Part shown: piece by piece, positions 50,819 to 59,482 of the stretch
Layout of the letters: each line of letters opens with the position of its first letter
Position numbering within the stretch: position 1 is the stretch's first letter
DNA from: CAZMGV01 sp964621525 [NCBI: uncultured bacterium]
Lineage (GTDB): Bacteria > JAGRBM01
DNA length: 64,000 nt
Direction of reading: 5' to 3'
Assembly (NCBI GenBank): GCA_964621525.1
Contig: CAZUMS010000003.1
Span: 62,001-126,000 of the forward strand
The notes under the pieces: model-generated
What the model was told of the DNA's origin: nothing
The model's database searches: none
The model's input: only the letters and a program-made list of their open reading frames with translations
Program-made: the position numbers and the translations under genes

Positions 50819-52204
50819 TCACATCTTGAACGTCAGGCCGAGATTCACGCTGTTCAGCAGATAGTAAGTGGTGAAACCGGGCGCGTCGGGGCCGCCCGAA
50901 GGGTCCCTGCGGCGTTCGAAGAAGTAGTCGAGCCGGGCGCCCGCGGCCGGAACGATCTGCCAGTAAAGGCCCGTACCCACGGTCACGGCGGGCGTCACGC
51001 CGATGGGCGGCGTGTTTTCCTCGCCGTAGGCGAAGGAAACGTAGGGGTGCCAGTCCTCCCGGACGGTGAACCCGATCCGGGTCTGGTACGTGAGCGTCAC
51101 CTCGTCGCCGCCGCAGATGCCGAGCGCGAGTTCGGTTGCGGGCGAAGCCGAGCAGGACAGGACGCCTTTGGCCACCCGGCTGTCCGTGACGAGCACGCGA
51201 AACTCCCCGTGTACCCAGCCTGCCGGGTAGGCCTTGAAGCCGAAGATGTACTGGTAGTTGCTGTCCACGGGGTACGGAATCACGTGGGCCCCGGAGGCAA
51301 ACCGCGGCTCGATGTCGGCGAACCGGAACCCCACGAGCGGCGCCACGAGGCCGCCGATCAGGTATTCGCCCTCGATCCGGTAGTCCTGCCGGGCCAGAAA
51401 CAGCGGCGACGGCGAGAACGCCGCCGAGCCGGTGAGCGTCAGGTCCTTTGCCGGCTGGACGAGCGCAAACAGATTGAACCGGAAATCGTTGTCATGGAAC
51501 CGGTAGTAGCGGTCGAAGCCGGCCGAAAGAAGCAGTTTGCCCGGAACCGCCGTGTAGCTGATCTGGAGATAGTTTCCGTTCTCCCAGCCGCGGTAGACGA
51601 GCTTCGAATAGCGGTCGGCATTCACGCCGAGGTCGAACCTCCAGCGGAAGGCATGCGGGAGGCGGTCCAGCTTGACCCGGATCGCGGAATCCTCCGGGTG
51701 AGCCGCACGGGCCCGTTCGTAATGGTCCCGGGCGGTTTCCACATTTCCGTCAGCGAGCGCAAGATCCCCGGCAAGGAGCAGCGCGTCCTTGTTCGACGGA
51801 TCCTTGTCCAGCACCGGCTGAAGTTCGGCCATGGCGGCCGTGCGGTCACCCTTCCAGTAGAGCGTCCGGGCGAGACCGAGATGATAGGAAAGGTTGCCCG
51901 GCTCGATCCGGATCGCCTGACGCCAGGCCGACGCCGAGCCGTCATAGTCGCCCGTCCAGCCCAGCATGATGGCGAGCTGCTCGAAGGCGGCGGCGCTGCG
52001 GGGTTCCTTCGATTCGCCCGGCGTCTCAGGGGCGAGAAAGTCCTTGAGTTCGCCCTCGGTGATCTCGCGGAACACCTTGATCGCCTCGTCGTAGTTCCGG
52101 CTTTCCTTGAGGGAGAGACCGTCCTCGAACGTGGCGGCCGCCGCCGGAATGGCAGAAACGGCGGCCAGAAGGGCCGCCATGGCGGCATAACGGATCGGTT
52201 TCAT
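50819..52204 (-). CDS. YaiO-like TPR and outer-membrane beta-barrel protein
   Basis: From ATG 52204 the 461-residue protein has a signal peptide (MKPIRYAAMAALLAAVSAIPAAA), TPRs at about 25-190 (FEDGLSLKESRNYDEAIKVF, AWRQAIRIEPGNLSYHLGLARTLYW, ALLLAGDLALADGNVETARDHYERA) and a C-terminal barrel of aromatic-ended strands (RFDLGVNADRYSKLVYRGW, GNYLQISYTAVPGKLLLSAG). The last strand ends SVNLGLTFKM, a typical aromatic-rich outer-membrane terminus. YaiO family members accompany glycan or siderophore export. The start is preceded by AGGGGAAGC. Confidence 0.8.
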   Translation of the reverse strand: MKPIRYAAMAALLAAVSAIPAAAATFEDGLSLKESRNYDEAIKVFREITEGELKDFLAPETPGESKEPRSAAAFEQLAIMLGWTGDYDGSASAWRQAIRIEPGNLSYHLGLARTLYWKGDRTAAMAELQPVLDKDPSNKDALLLAGDLALADGNVETARDHYERARAAHPEDSAIRVKLDRLPHAFRWRFDLGVNADRYSKLVYRGWENGNYLQISYTAVPGKLLLSAGFDRYYRFHDNDFRFNLFALVQPAKDLTLTGSAAFSPSPLFLARQDYRIEGEYLIGGLVAPLVGFRFADIEPRFASGAHVIPYPVDSNYQYIFGFKAYPAGWVHGEFRVLVTDSRVAKGVLSCSASPATELALGICGGDEVTLTYQTRIGFTVREDWHPYVSFAYGEENTPPIGVTPAVTVGTGLYWQIVPAAGARLDYFFERRRDPSGGPDAPGFTTYYLLNSVNLGLTFKM

Positions 52205-52513
52205 GCTTCCCCTGACGAGCTCGGCAGACGCCCGGACACCCCTGCCCTGCGGCCAGTCTGCCGGAACCCCCGGTTTCTGGCAACGGAATTCCGGCCGCAC
52301 GGCGGGTCCACTGGAGAGATAACCCCCTGGAATAACTGGAACTCTTTACTGCCTTGACCCAGCCCCATTGGCGGCTATAAAGGCCGGTCTCTTTGGGAGG
52401 CCCCCGCAAGGCGGGACGGCGTTCCCGAAAGCCCTGCGCCTGCGCGCCTCGCCGCCGGTTCCGGAAGGAACCGCCGGGGGCGGACAGCAGCCAGGCATGC
52501 CCTGGAGGTTCCC
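52205..52513. other. Divergent region between the YaiO-like gene and yebC
   Basis: 309 bases of GC-rich sequence without a gene-like frame. GGAGG at 52503-52507 serves the yebC start. No operator or hairpin stands out. Confidence 0.4.
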
Positions 52514-53263
52514 ATGTCGGGTCACAATAAATGGTCGAAGATCAAGCACAAGAAGGGCGCCGCTGACGCCAAGAAGGGCAAGATCTACACGAAGCTCATC
52601 AAGGAACTCACCATCGCCGCGAAGATCGGCGGCGGAGACCCTGACGGCAACCCGCGCCTGCGCACGGCCATCGCCGCGGCCCGTGCCGAGAACATGCCGA
52701 ACGACAACGTCGACCGCGCCATCAAGAAGGGCACGGGCGAACTCGAAGGCGTGAGCTACGAGGAGTTCTCCCTGGAAGGCTACGGCCCGTCCGGCGTCGG
52801 CATCATCATGGACATCCTGACGGATAACCGGAACCGCGCCGTCGCCGAGGTCCGTTCCGCGCTCGACAAGAACAACGGCAAGATGGGAGCGAGCGGCTCC
52901 GTCTCCTACAACTTCAAGTCGCAGGGCGTTTTCTCGATCGAGAAGGGCAATCTCACCGAAGACAAGATCATGGAAGCCGCGCTCGACGCGGGCCTTGAAG
53001 ACATCCAGGACGAGGGCGACGGCTTCTACCTCACCTGCGCGCCGGAAAAATTCGCCGACGTGAAGGACGCCCTCGACAAGATCGGCGCCAAGTACATCAG
53101 TGCCGAGGTGGCCAAGGTCGGCCAGACCACGGTGGCCCTCACGGGCGCCGACGTGGGCCGCATGGTGAAGCTGCTGGACCGCCTCGAAGAGCTGGACGAT
53201 ATCCAGAAGGTCCACCACAACGCCGACATGGACGAGGCAGAGCTCGAGAAGCTGGCCGGGTAA
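52514..53263 (+). CDS. yebC: YebC/PmpR/TACO1-family regulator
   Basis: The 249-residue cytosolic protein has the family start MSGHNKWSKIKHKKGAADAK and GGG-x-P-x-x-N-x-RLR, then AENMPNDNVDRAIKKGTGEL and SGVGIIMDILTDNRNRAVAEVRSALDKNNG. Members regulate transcription and help ribosomes at polyproline stretches. It is upstream of ruvC, a frequent bacterial arrangement. A terminator follows, so ruvC has its own promoter. Confidence 0.95.
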   Translation: MSGHNKWSKIKHKKGAADAKKGKIYTKLIKELTIAAKIGGGDPDGNPRLRTAIAAARAENMPNDNVDRAIKKGTGELEGVSYEEFSLEGYGPSGVGIIMDILTDNRNRAVAEVRSALDKNNGKMGASGSVSYNFKSQGVFSIEKGNLTEDKIMEAALDAGLEDIQDEGDGFYLTCAPEKFADVKDALDKIGAKYISAEVAKVGQTTVALTGADVGRMVKLLDRLEELDDIQKVHHNADMDEAELEKLAG

Positions 53264-53292
53264 CGGTCTCTCTCTCAAAGGCACATCTTCTG

Positions 53293-53327
53293 AGAAGGGC
53301 GGCCCCGAAGGCCGCCCTTCTTGTTTT
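53293..53327. terminator. Rho-independent terminator after yebC
   Basis: AGAAGGGCGGCC (53293-53304) pairs perfectly with GGCCGCCCTTCT (53310-53321) around loop CCGAA, then TTGTTTT. Confidence 0.92.
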
Positions 53328-53387
53328 CAGGAAGACCCTTCCGCCCTTGCGGGACGGGAAGACAGAAAATCGGCTACTCTCCTTCTC

Positions 53388-53867
53388 ATGCCGCCGCGCC
53401 GCATTCTCGGTATCGATCCCGGTTCCAACGTGACCGGCTGGGGGGTCATCGACCTCGATGGCTCCAGGCTCCGGTACGTGGCTCACGGGCAGGTGCGCAC
53501 CAGCGCGAAATCCCCGCTCGAGGACCGCCTGGTCGAAATTCACGAGGCCATCGAGGCGGTCATGTCGGAACACACGCCGGTGCAGGCGGCCGTGGAGCTG
53601 CCCTTCGTCTCGGAAAACCCCCAGACGGCGATCGTTCTCGGTCACGCACGAGGCGTTGCCATTCTCGCCGTGGCGAAGGCGGGCGTCCCGGTGACGTCCT
53701 ATCCGCCCGCCACGGTAAAACAGGCGATCGTGGGGTCGGGCCGCGCCGAAAAAACCCAGGTACAGCTCATGGTGAAGACCCTGCTCTCCCTGCGTCAGGC
53801 GCCGCCCGCAGACGCCTCGGACGCCCTCGCCGTCGCCATCTGCCACGCCTTCCGGTGGCGGCCTTGA
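53388..53867 (+). CDS. ruvC: Holliday junction resolvase RuvC
   Basis: RuvC cuts Holliday junctions as a dimer with RuvAB. The acidic catalytic residues are D10 in GIDPGSN, E70 in AAVELPF, D142 and D145 in PPADASDALAVA. It is 159 residues, normal. ruvA and ruvB are not in the window. A DHH phosphoesterase and truB follow in the same direction. Confidence 0.93.
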   Translation: MPPRRILGIDPGSNVTGWGVIDLDGSRLRYVAHGQVRTSAKSPLEDRLVEIHEAIEAVMSEHTPVQAAVELPFVSENPQTAIVLGHARGVAILAVAKAGVPVTSYPPATVKQAIVGSGRAEKTQVQLMVKTLLSLRQAPPADASDALAVAICHAFRWRP

Positions 53868-53899
53868 CCCGGACGAGGGAACCGGCGAACCCTAGGCCC

Positions 53900-54919
53900 A
53901 TGAAACCGAGACGCCTCAAGAAGCTTCCCGAACTCAAGGCCGCCGCAGCCGCCCTCAAAGGGGCGAAGCGGATCCTCTGCACCTGCCACGTGAACCCCGA
54001 CGGCGACGCCCTCGGGGCGACGCTCGCCTTCGCCAACGCGCTGAAGACGAAGGGCAAGGACGTGTACGTCTTCAATCGGGACCCGATGCCGTTCAATCTC
54101 CAGTTCCTGCCGGGCAGCCAGTGGCTGAAGAACACCGAGCCTTCGTTCAAAAAGCCGTTCGACCTGTGCATCGTGAGCGATTCGGGCTCCATCGAGCGGC
54201 CCGGCGTGGACCTCAAGGGCTGGCGCGAGAAGGGCTGGGTGAAGACGGTCCTCAACGTCGATCACCACAAGGACAACCAGCGGTTCGGCGACATCAACTA
54301 CATCGACCTCGACGCATCGTCCTCGGGTGAATGCGCCTATGACGTGCTCGAAGCGTCGCTCGGCGTGAACCAGGGGTCGGCGGTCTGCATCTACACGGCC
54401 ATCATCACCGACACAGGGGCGTTCCGCTATTCGAACACGACGCCCAAGACCATGCGCACGGCGACGGACCTCATGGAGCGGTTCCGCATCGACCCGGCGC
54501 TCTCGTCCGAGATGATCTACATGACCTATCCGCGGGCCCGTATCGACCTGCTGGCCGCGGTGCTGCCGTCGCTCGAAGTGTCGGAGAGCGGCCTCATCGC
54601 CTCGCTCACCGTCCACCGCAGGACCATCGAGCAGACGAAAGGCTCCAAGGACCTGCTGGACGAGTTCGTGAACTACCCCCGGGGTATCCAGGGGGTCGAG
54701 GTGGCGGTGTTCTTCAAGGAGGCCGGCGACAACGAGTGGCGCATATCGCTCCGGTCGAAGCGCTACCTCGACGTCGGGGCGGTCTGTAACCGCTTCGGCG
54801 GCGGCGGACACGCCCGCGCGGCTGGCTGCACGATCAAGGGGCCGCTGGAACAGGTCCGCAGGACCGTTTTCGCCGAACTCGAAAAGGACTTGCAAAAGTC
54901 CCGTCCGCGTGGGAAGTGA
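53900..54919 (+). CDS. nrnA: DHH/DHHA1 phosphoesterase, NrnA-like oligoribonuclease/pAp phosphatase
   Basis: From ATG 53900 the product is 339 residues. DHH motifs are CTCHVNPDGDALGATLAF (I), VSDSGS (II), VDHHKDN (III) and TAIITDTGAFRYSNTT (IV); the DHHA1 end has RFGGGGHARAAGC. This is the NrnA type, which degrades nano-RNA and pAp. The frame is open 193 codons upstream through ruvC, but family residues start at this ATG. Its end is followed by truB. Confidence 0.88.
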   Translation: MKPRRLKKLPELKAAAAALKGAKRILCTCHVNPDGDALGATLAFANALKTKGKDVYVFNRDPMPFNLQFLPGSQWLKNTEPSFKKPFDLCIVSDSGSIERPGVDLKGWREKGWVKTVLNVDHHKDNQRFGDINYIDLDASSSGECAYDVLEASLGVNQGSAVCIYTAIITDTGAFRYSNTTPKTMRTATDLMERFRIDPALSSEMIYMTYPRARIDLLAAVLPSLEVSESGLIASLTVHRRTIEQTKGSKDLLDEFVNYPRGIQGVEVAVFFKEAGDNEWRISLRSKRYLDVGAVCNRFGGGGHARAAGCTIKGPLEQVRRTVFAELEKDLQKSRPRGK

Positions 54920-54971
54920 GGGACCCCCGGACGCCGCCGGGGCAAACCGGCTCCCTCACGAGGTCCCTCCC

Positions 54972-56003
54972 TTGAACGAACCCCGCCGCCCGCGCATCGA
55001 ATTCCGTTCCGACCTCGGCGGCATCGTCGTCGTGAACAAGGACGCCGGCATGACCTCGTTCGCGGTCGTGAAGGCGGTGAAAAAGATCTTCAAGGTGAAA
55101 AAGGTGGGCCACACGGGCACGCTCGACCCGTTCGCCACCGGCGTCCTCCCCATCTGCATCAACAAGGCGACCCGGTTCGCCAGCCTCGTCACCGACTTCG
55201 ACAAGACCTACCGGGGCGTCGTCCGGCTCGGCGCGGAGTCCGACACCTACGATCTCACCGGCGCCGTCACCGAGCACAAGCCGGAGAAGTTCCCCGCGAA
55301 GGCCGAGGTCGAGACGGCCCTCGGGGCGTTCCGGGGCAGAATCCTCCAGACGCCGCCGATATTCTCCGCCATCAAGGTGGACGGGAAGCCGCTCTACGAA
55401 GTGGCCCGCGCGGGCGAGACGTTCGACATGAGCCAGAAAGTCCGCGAAGTGACGATCTACGAGCTGACACTGAACTCTTATGAGCCGCCGCTTGTGGACA
55501 TCACGGTGAAGTGCTCGAAGGGCACCTACCTGAGGTCCATCGCTCACGACCTCGGCAAGAAGCTCGGCACAGGCGGCCTGCTGGAGAGCCTCGTCCGGGA
55601 AGCCGTGGGGCCGCTCAGGATCGAAAACGCCTTTTCGCTGAAGGACCTCGAGGAGCAGGTGGATCCGCTGCCGGTCACGAGCCCACCGTCCGCCTATGCC
55701 AGATGGTTCACACCGCCCGAAGACCTGCTGGCGGCGATCCCCGAGATCAAGGTGAACCGGGCCGATTTCCTGGAACTCTCCGACGGGCGGATCTCGGACC
55801 CGGACATTCTCATCGGCCTTGCGAAGGACCGCAACGACGGCTCTGTCGTGGACACGCTCGAGGCGGGCGGCATGATCCGCGTGACCGATTCTGCGGGCCG
55901 CGGCACGGCGCTCATGGAGTGCCAGTTCCCCGAGGGGCAGAAGACCGGCAAGCGGTTCCTGCGCCCCTTCCGGCTGCTGCAAAAGGGCGAACGGCTGTTC
56001 TAG
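54972..56003 (+). CDS. truB: tRNA pseudouridine(55) synthase TruB
   Basis: TruB makes pseudouridine 55 in the T-loop. GGIVVVNKDAGMTSF, KVKKVGHTGTLDPFATGVLP with catalytic D52, and QTPPIFSAIKVDGKPLYEVARAG are diagnostic. From TTG 54972, with GAGG 8 bases upstream, it is 343 residues; a GTG at 54909 overlapping the previous gene is the alternative. The C-terminal extension (about 255-343) resembles a PUA-type domain. It is convergent with the Nfu gene. Confidence 0.9.
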   Translation: MNEPRRPRIEFRSDLGGIVVVNKDAGMTSFAVVKAVKKIFKVKKVGHTGTLDPFATGVLPICINKATRFASLVTDFDKTYRGVVRLGAESDTYDLTGAVTEHKPEKFPAKAEVETALGAFRGRILQTPPIFSAIKVDGKPLYEVARAGETFDMSQKVREVTIYELTLNSYEPPLVDITVKCSKGTYLRSIAHDLGKKLGTGGLLESLVREAVGPLRIENAFSLKDLEEQVDPLPVTSPPSAYARWFTPPEDLLAAIPEIKVNRADFLELSDGRISDPDILIGLAKDRNDGSVVDTLEAGGMIRVTDSAGRGTALMECQFPEGQKTGKRFLRPFRLLQKGERLF

Positions 56004-56030
56004 GGCTGATTGTTCGCGGGCAGAAAACCG

Positions 56031-56588
56031 TCAGATCTGGACGACTTCGTTCACTTCCGGAATGAGTTCGCGAAGGCGCATCTCGATTCCCTGCTTCAGT
56101 GTCGCCACCGACGACGGGCACGAGGAACACGAGCCGCGCATCTGGAGATAAACGGTCCCGCCCTCGAACTTGTGAAACACGATGTCGCCGCCGTCCTGGG
56201 CGACGGCCGGGCGGACCTGCTGATCGAGGATATCGATGATTCTCTTGGCGATATCGGAGTCGCCCGCCGCGCCGTGATCCGATTCGACGCGGGCTCCCGT
56301 CACCACCGGCTCGCCGGCTTCGAGGTGCTGCCGGATCTCGCGCAGCATGGCGGTGTTTACGGACATGAGCTTGTCCTGCCCCGTCACAGTGACGGTGACG
56401 AACGTGGGGCCGACCATAACCGCCTTCACGCCGTCCACGCCGAAGAGGCGCTTGGCCAGCGGCGAGCGCCCTTCGGCTTTGGCCGCCTCCAGGAAGTTCT
56501 CCGCGCCGCGCTCCAGGAGCTGCTGGTTCACGGTATATTTCAGCGTGTCCGGATTGGGCGTGAATTCAAGGCTGACGTTGACTGGCAT
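56031..56588 (-). CDS. Nfu-type iron-sulfur cluster scaffold/carrier
   Basis: Residues 1-90 form the Nfu N-terminal domain (SLEFTPNPDTLKYTVNQQLLE, KRLFGVDGVKAVMVGPTFVTVT). Residues about 110-185 form the NifU C-terminal domain with VRPAVAQDGGDIVFHKFEGGTVYLQMRGSCSSCPSS; the CxxC pair holds a [4Fe-4S] cluster at a dimer interface. The length of 185 is normal. It passes clusters to target enzymes. It is convergent with truB, 27 bases away. Confidence 0.9.
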   Translation of the reverse strand: MPVNVSLEFTPNPDTLKYTVNQQLLERGAENFLEAAKAEGRSPLAKRLFGVDGVKAVMVGPTFVTVTVTGQDKLMSVNTAMLREIRQHLEAGEPVVTGARVESDHGAAGDSDIAKRIIDILDQQVRPAVAQDGGDIVFHKFEGGTVYLQMRGSCSSCPSSVATLKQGIEMRLRELIPEVNEVVQI

Positions 56589-56729
56589 GACGGATAACCC
56601 TCTGGATTTACTGGACTATCTGGCTCGCCGGGTCACGGCGTTCCGGACTATGAGATCAAAATAAGGACTTACCGGTCCGATTTCAAGCCCGACGCCCCGA
56701 TGCCCATCAGGCACCGGCCCGGCCGCCGG

Positions 56730-57401
56730 CTATTTGCGCACGATCCCGAGCCCCACGCCGTCTCCCACGGGGAGTACCTGACCGGAAATTTTCGGGTGAT
56801 TGACGAGGAACCGGTTGAAAGCCGCGAGGGCCTTCGTCGTCGAGCGGTAGTGCGCGTTCGACGGCTTCTGGAGTCCTGCCACGCGCCCGGACCAGAGCAC
56901 GTTGTCGGCCACGATGACCGAGCCCGGCTTCATGCGCGGGAGCGAGAGCTTCACGTAGTCGATGTATTCCTCTTTCACGGCGTCGATGAACAGGAAGTCG
57001 ATGGGATCCTTCCGGTGTTTCAGGAATTCGAGCCCCGGCATGCAGTGGAAAGTCACGAGTCTGGCCGTCCCGTCCTTCACGAGAGCGGCTTTCGCCCGCG
57101 CCTGCCGGGCGGCGTCCACGTCCACCGTATGCAGCTTCGCCCCTTTGGGACCGAAGGTTTTCAGACCCCGCGCCATGAACAGCGTCGAGTAGCCGATGGC
57201 GGTGCCCATCTCGGCGATCACCTTCGGCCGGTGCGCCGAGACGAGGAACTGGAGCAGAAAGCCCAGGTCCGACGAAACGATCGGCACGTCTTCCTTCGTG
57301 CCTTCGGTGAAAATCCGCTTCGCCAGCGGATCGAGCCGGGGACCCAGCGTCTCCAGATAGGCGAGCACGCCGGGCCGGGTGGGGGAAAAATCGGTGGACA
57401 T
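56730..57401 (-). CDS. SAM-dependent O-methyltransferase (caffeoyl-CoA/catechol family)
   Basis: The 223-residue enzyme has motif I VIAEMGTAIGYSTLFMARGL, motif II KLHTVDVDAA and FLFIDAVKEEYIDYVKLSLPRMKPGSVIVADNVLWSGRV. The metal-binding D and N residues of this class-I family are seen in FIDAVKEE and ADNVLW. The substrate is unknown. It starts only 2 bases after the OmpA lipoprotein, so the two are one operon. Confidence 0.9.
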   Translation of the reverse strand: MSTDFSPTRPGVLAYLETLGPRLDPLAKRIFTEGTKEDVPIVSSDLGFLLQFLVSAHRPKVIAEMGTAIGYSTLFMARGLKTFGPKGAKLHTVDVDAARQARAKAALVKDGTARLVTFHCMPGLEFLKHRKDPIDFLFIDAVKEEYIDYVKLSLPRMKPGSVIVADNVLWSGRVAGLQKPSNAHYRSTTKALAAFNRFLVNHPKISGQVLPVGDGVGLGIVRK

Positions 57402-57403
57402 GG

Positions 57404-58366
57404 CTATTTCACCGCTTTCGTGTCGACCACTTCTTCGGGGATCAGGGAGATTTCGATACGGCGGTTGCGGCTCCGGCCCTTCTCGGTGCCGTTGTCCGCC
57501 ACCGGGCGGTAATAGCTCGCCCCGGCGGCGGTGAGGATCTTCGGCGGAACGCCCTGGGCTTCGAGGAACCGCACGACGTTCACCGCACGGGCAGTGGAAA
57601 GCTCCCAGTTCGTCGGGAACCGGCCCGTGAGGCGTCCTGATATCTTCTGGTTGTCCGTGTGGCCTTCCACGAGCACGCGGCGATCCTTCGTCTTCTTGAG
57701 GATCGCGGCGACCTTCTTCAGGACGCCCTGCCCCTTGCTGTTCAGGTCCGCCGAGCCCGAATCGAACAGGATCTGGTCAAACAGGTCGATCTGGATGCGC
57801 CCGAGCGACTGCCGGATCTGGACCTGCTGCTCGGAAATCTCGGTCTTGAGGTTCTGGACAAGCCCGTCGTAGGTCTCGGTGAGCTCGTTCAGCTTGCGGG
57901 AGGCGAGCTCGGCCTGCTCTTTCACCTTCGCCAGTTCCTGCTGGGATTTCTGCTCGCTTTCCTGTGCCTGGGCCTGAACGCGGGCGAGTTCCGCCTCCAT
58001 CGCCGTCACCTGTTCGGAACCGGCCAGTTTCGCCTTCTGGATCTCCGCCTCGAGCTGGCGGACCCTGTCCGCCGATGCCTGCCGCTCCGCGGCGGCACGT
58101 TCTTCCAGCTCGGCCGTGCGCTGGCGGAGCCGTTCGGAGGTCTGCTCGAGATCCTGCTGAAGGGCGGCGTTCCGGGCGTTCAGCTCGTCCGCCCGCTTCT
58201 GCTCGGCATCCAGATCGGCGGAGAGTTCCTGCGCCTTCTTCTCGCTCGCCTCGTTCTGCGACCGGAGCTTGTCGTAATCGGCCTTGAGAAAATCGTAAGT
58301 GGACTGGGAAACGACGCACGCAGGCAGGACGAGCGCCGCCGGCGCCAGCAAGAAGTAACGGGTCAT
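57404..58366 (-). CDS. OmpA-domain lipoprotein with coiled-coil stalk
   Basis: From ATG 58366 (GGAGG 8 bases upstream) the 320-residue product has signal MTRYFLLAPAALVLPAC with lipid cysteine C17. A heptad-rich helix (about 22-215, many E/Q/A/K residues) leads to an OmpA/MotB domain (about 220-315): ILFDSGSADLNSKGQGVL, VEGHTDNQKISG, NWELSTARAVNVVRFLEAQG and RSRNRRIEISLIPE. The domain binds diaminopimelate in peptidoglycan. It tethers the envelope or forms part of a larger machine. The frame upstream of this ATG has no family residues. Confidence 0.88.
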   Translation of the reverse strand: MTRYFLLAPAALVLPACVVSQSTYDFLKADYDKLRSQNEASEKKAQELSADLDAEQKRADELNARNAALQQDLEQTSERLRQRTAELEERAAAERQASADRVRQLEAEIQKAKLAGSEQVTAMEAELARVQAQAQESEQKSQQELAKVKEQAELASRKLNELTETYDGLVQNLKTEISEQQVQIRQSLGRIQIDLFDQILFDSGSADLNSKGQGVLKKVAAILKKTKDRRVLVEGHTDNQKISGRLTGRFPTNWELSTARAVNVVRFLEAQGVPPKILTAAGASYYRPVADNGTEKGRSRNRRIEISLIPEEVVDTKAVK

Positions 58367-58486
58367 CGGGAAATCCTCCGGAGCGAACCCCGCCCTCACG
58401 GGGTCCGGCAGAGATATCCCCCGCCACGGGCAGGGATCAAGGCCGGGTTTGCGCCGCCCCTGTGGGGCATCTAAAGAGTCCGGAGC

Positions 58487-58930
58487 ATGGTGAAGATCTG
58501 CCCCCATTGCGGAAGCTACTGGTTCGGAGGCCGTTACTGCCAGACGTGCGGCCCCGAAGCCACGCTGATCGATTCCGCTTCGGTCGAGGCGGAGAAGTGG
58601 AACCGCCGCCGCCGGGTGGACATCCGCACGCTCTACTTCGCCCGCAGCTCGATGCTGCTCGGAGCCATGTCGATGATCGGCGCCGTGGTGCTGATCCTCG
58701 TCGAGTGGGAGCGGGTCGTCAGGGCCGGGGGCGGACGCCTCGAACGGCTCCTCGTGTTTCCGAAGATCATCGTCCCGTTCCTGCTGGTGAACCTGCTCAT
58801 CAACTGGGTGTTCAAGCGCCAGGTGCTTAAGGACCAGAAAACCTACCGCCAGACGTTCAGCGGATCTCCCGACGGGGCCGAGAGCGAGGAAGCCGCCCTG
58901 CTCCGCTCCCGCCGCGAACCCAAACAGTGA
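58487..58930 (+). CDS. Zinc-ribbon protein with two transmembrane segments
   Basis: The 147-residue protein begins with CPHCG (5-9) and CQTCG (18-22), a zinc ribbon, then a basic stretch NRRRRVDI, and hydrophobic helices at about 55-72 (SSMLLGAMSMIGAVVLILVE) and 90-108 (FPKIIVPFLLVNLLINWVF). The C-terminus is charged. No family is recognised. It is divergent from the OmpA lipoprotein, and the ribosome site GGAG lies only one base before ATG, so GTG 58490 may be the real start. Confidence 0.6.
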   Translation: MVKICPHCGSYWFGGRYCQTCGPEATLIDSASVEAEKWNRRRRVDIRTLYFARSSMLLGAMSMIGAVVLILVEWERVVRAGGGRLERLLVFPKIIVPFLLVNLLINWVFKRQVLKDQKTYRQTFSGSPDGAESEEAALLRSRREPKQ

Positions 58931-59071
58931 CGGCGCGCACACTTTCGCCCCGGCAGCCGCCCCCGGCCGGTTCCTGAACTGTCACGGGCTTGCCTCAAAT
59001 CACAGTTACCCTGATTCAAACGGTTTTTGACCGTTGTTTTCCCCTTTCCCATATTGCCGGAGATTGCATCC

Positions 59072-59482
59072 GTGAATTATCTTCGCGAGCAGTTCATGAC
59101 AGCCGGCTCTGGCAAACCTGGATTCACGCTCAAGGATAAACGGAAGACCTACAAGACTTCCGTGAAGGCCGTCTATTCGGACGGGAAACACACGAAGAAG
59201 TTCTACCGCTCCCTGGACATCAGCGTGAGCGGCCTCTCGCTTTCCACCGAATTCCCGCCCGAGATCGGCATGGAACTCGTCGTCGAGTTCAAGATGCCGG
59301 AAGTGCTGGAGACCGTCCTCGTCCAGTCCCGCGTCGTGCGCCACCTCGTCGTCGACACGCCGGGCAGCCGCATCGACAAGACCCGCAAGCCCGAGGTCTA
59401 CGGGTTCGGCATCCGGTTCCTTGAACTTCATCCCGTCCAGAAACAGGTTATCCGCAACTACGTCCAGGCGGATGAACCTTGA
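59072..59482 (+). CDS. PilZ-like domain protein
   Basis: The 136-residue protein (GTG 59072, GGAG 9 bases upstream; ATG 59096 is an alternative) has the PilZ layout: basic lead KRKTYKTSVKAVY, then D-I-S-V-S-G-L-S (the D/N-x-S-x-x-G motif), PPEIGMELVVEFKMP and YGFGIRFLELHPVQKQVI. PilZ proteins bind c-di-GMP through R-x-x-x-R plus D-x-S-x-x-G; here the first motif is degenerate, so c-di-GMP binding is uncertain. Its stop overlaps the transporter start (TTGA). Confidence 0.75.
   Translation: MNYLREQFMTAGSGKPGFTLKDKRKTYKTSVKAVYSDGKHTKKFYRSLDISVSGLSLSTEFPPEIGMELVVEFKMPEVLETVLVQSRVVRHLVVDTPGSRIDKTRKPEVYGFGIRFLELHPVQKQVIRNYVQADEP

Noticed and set aside
59019-59057. TTGACC-17-CATATT promoter and an AACGGT/ACCGTT hairpin before the PilZ-like gene
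   Set aside because: The transcript would begin at or after the ribosome site of GTG 59072; too weak to list as a feature.
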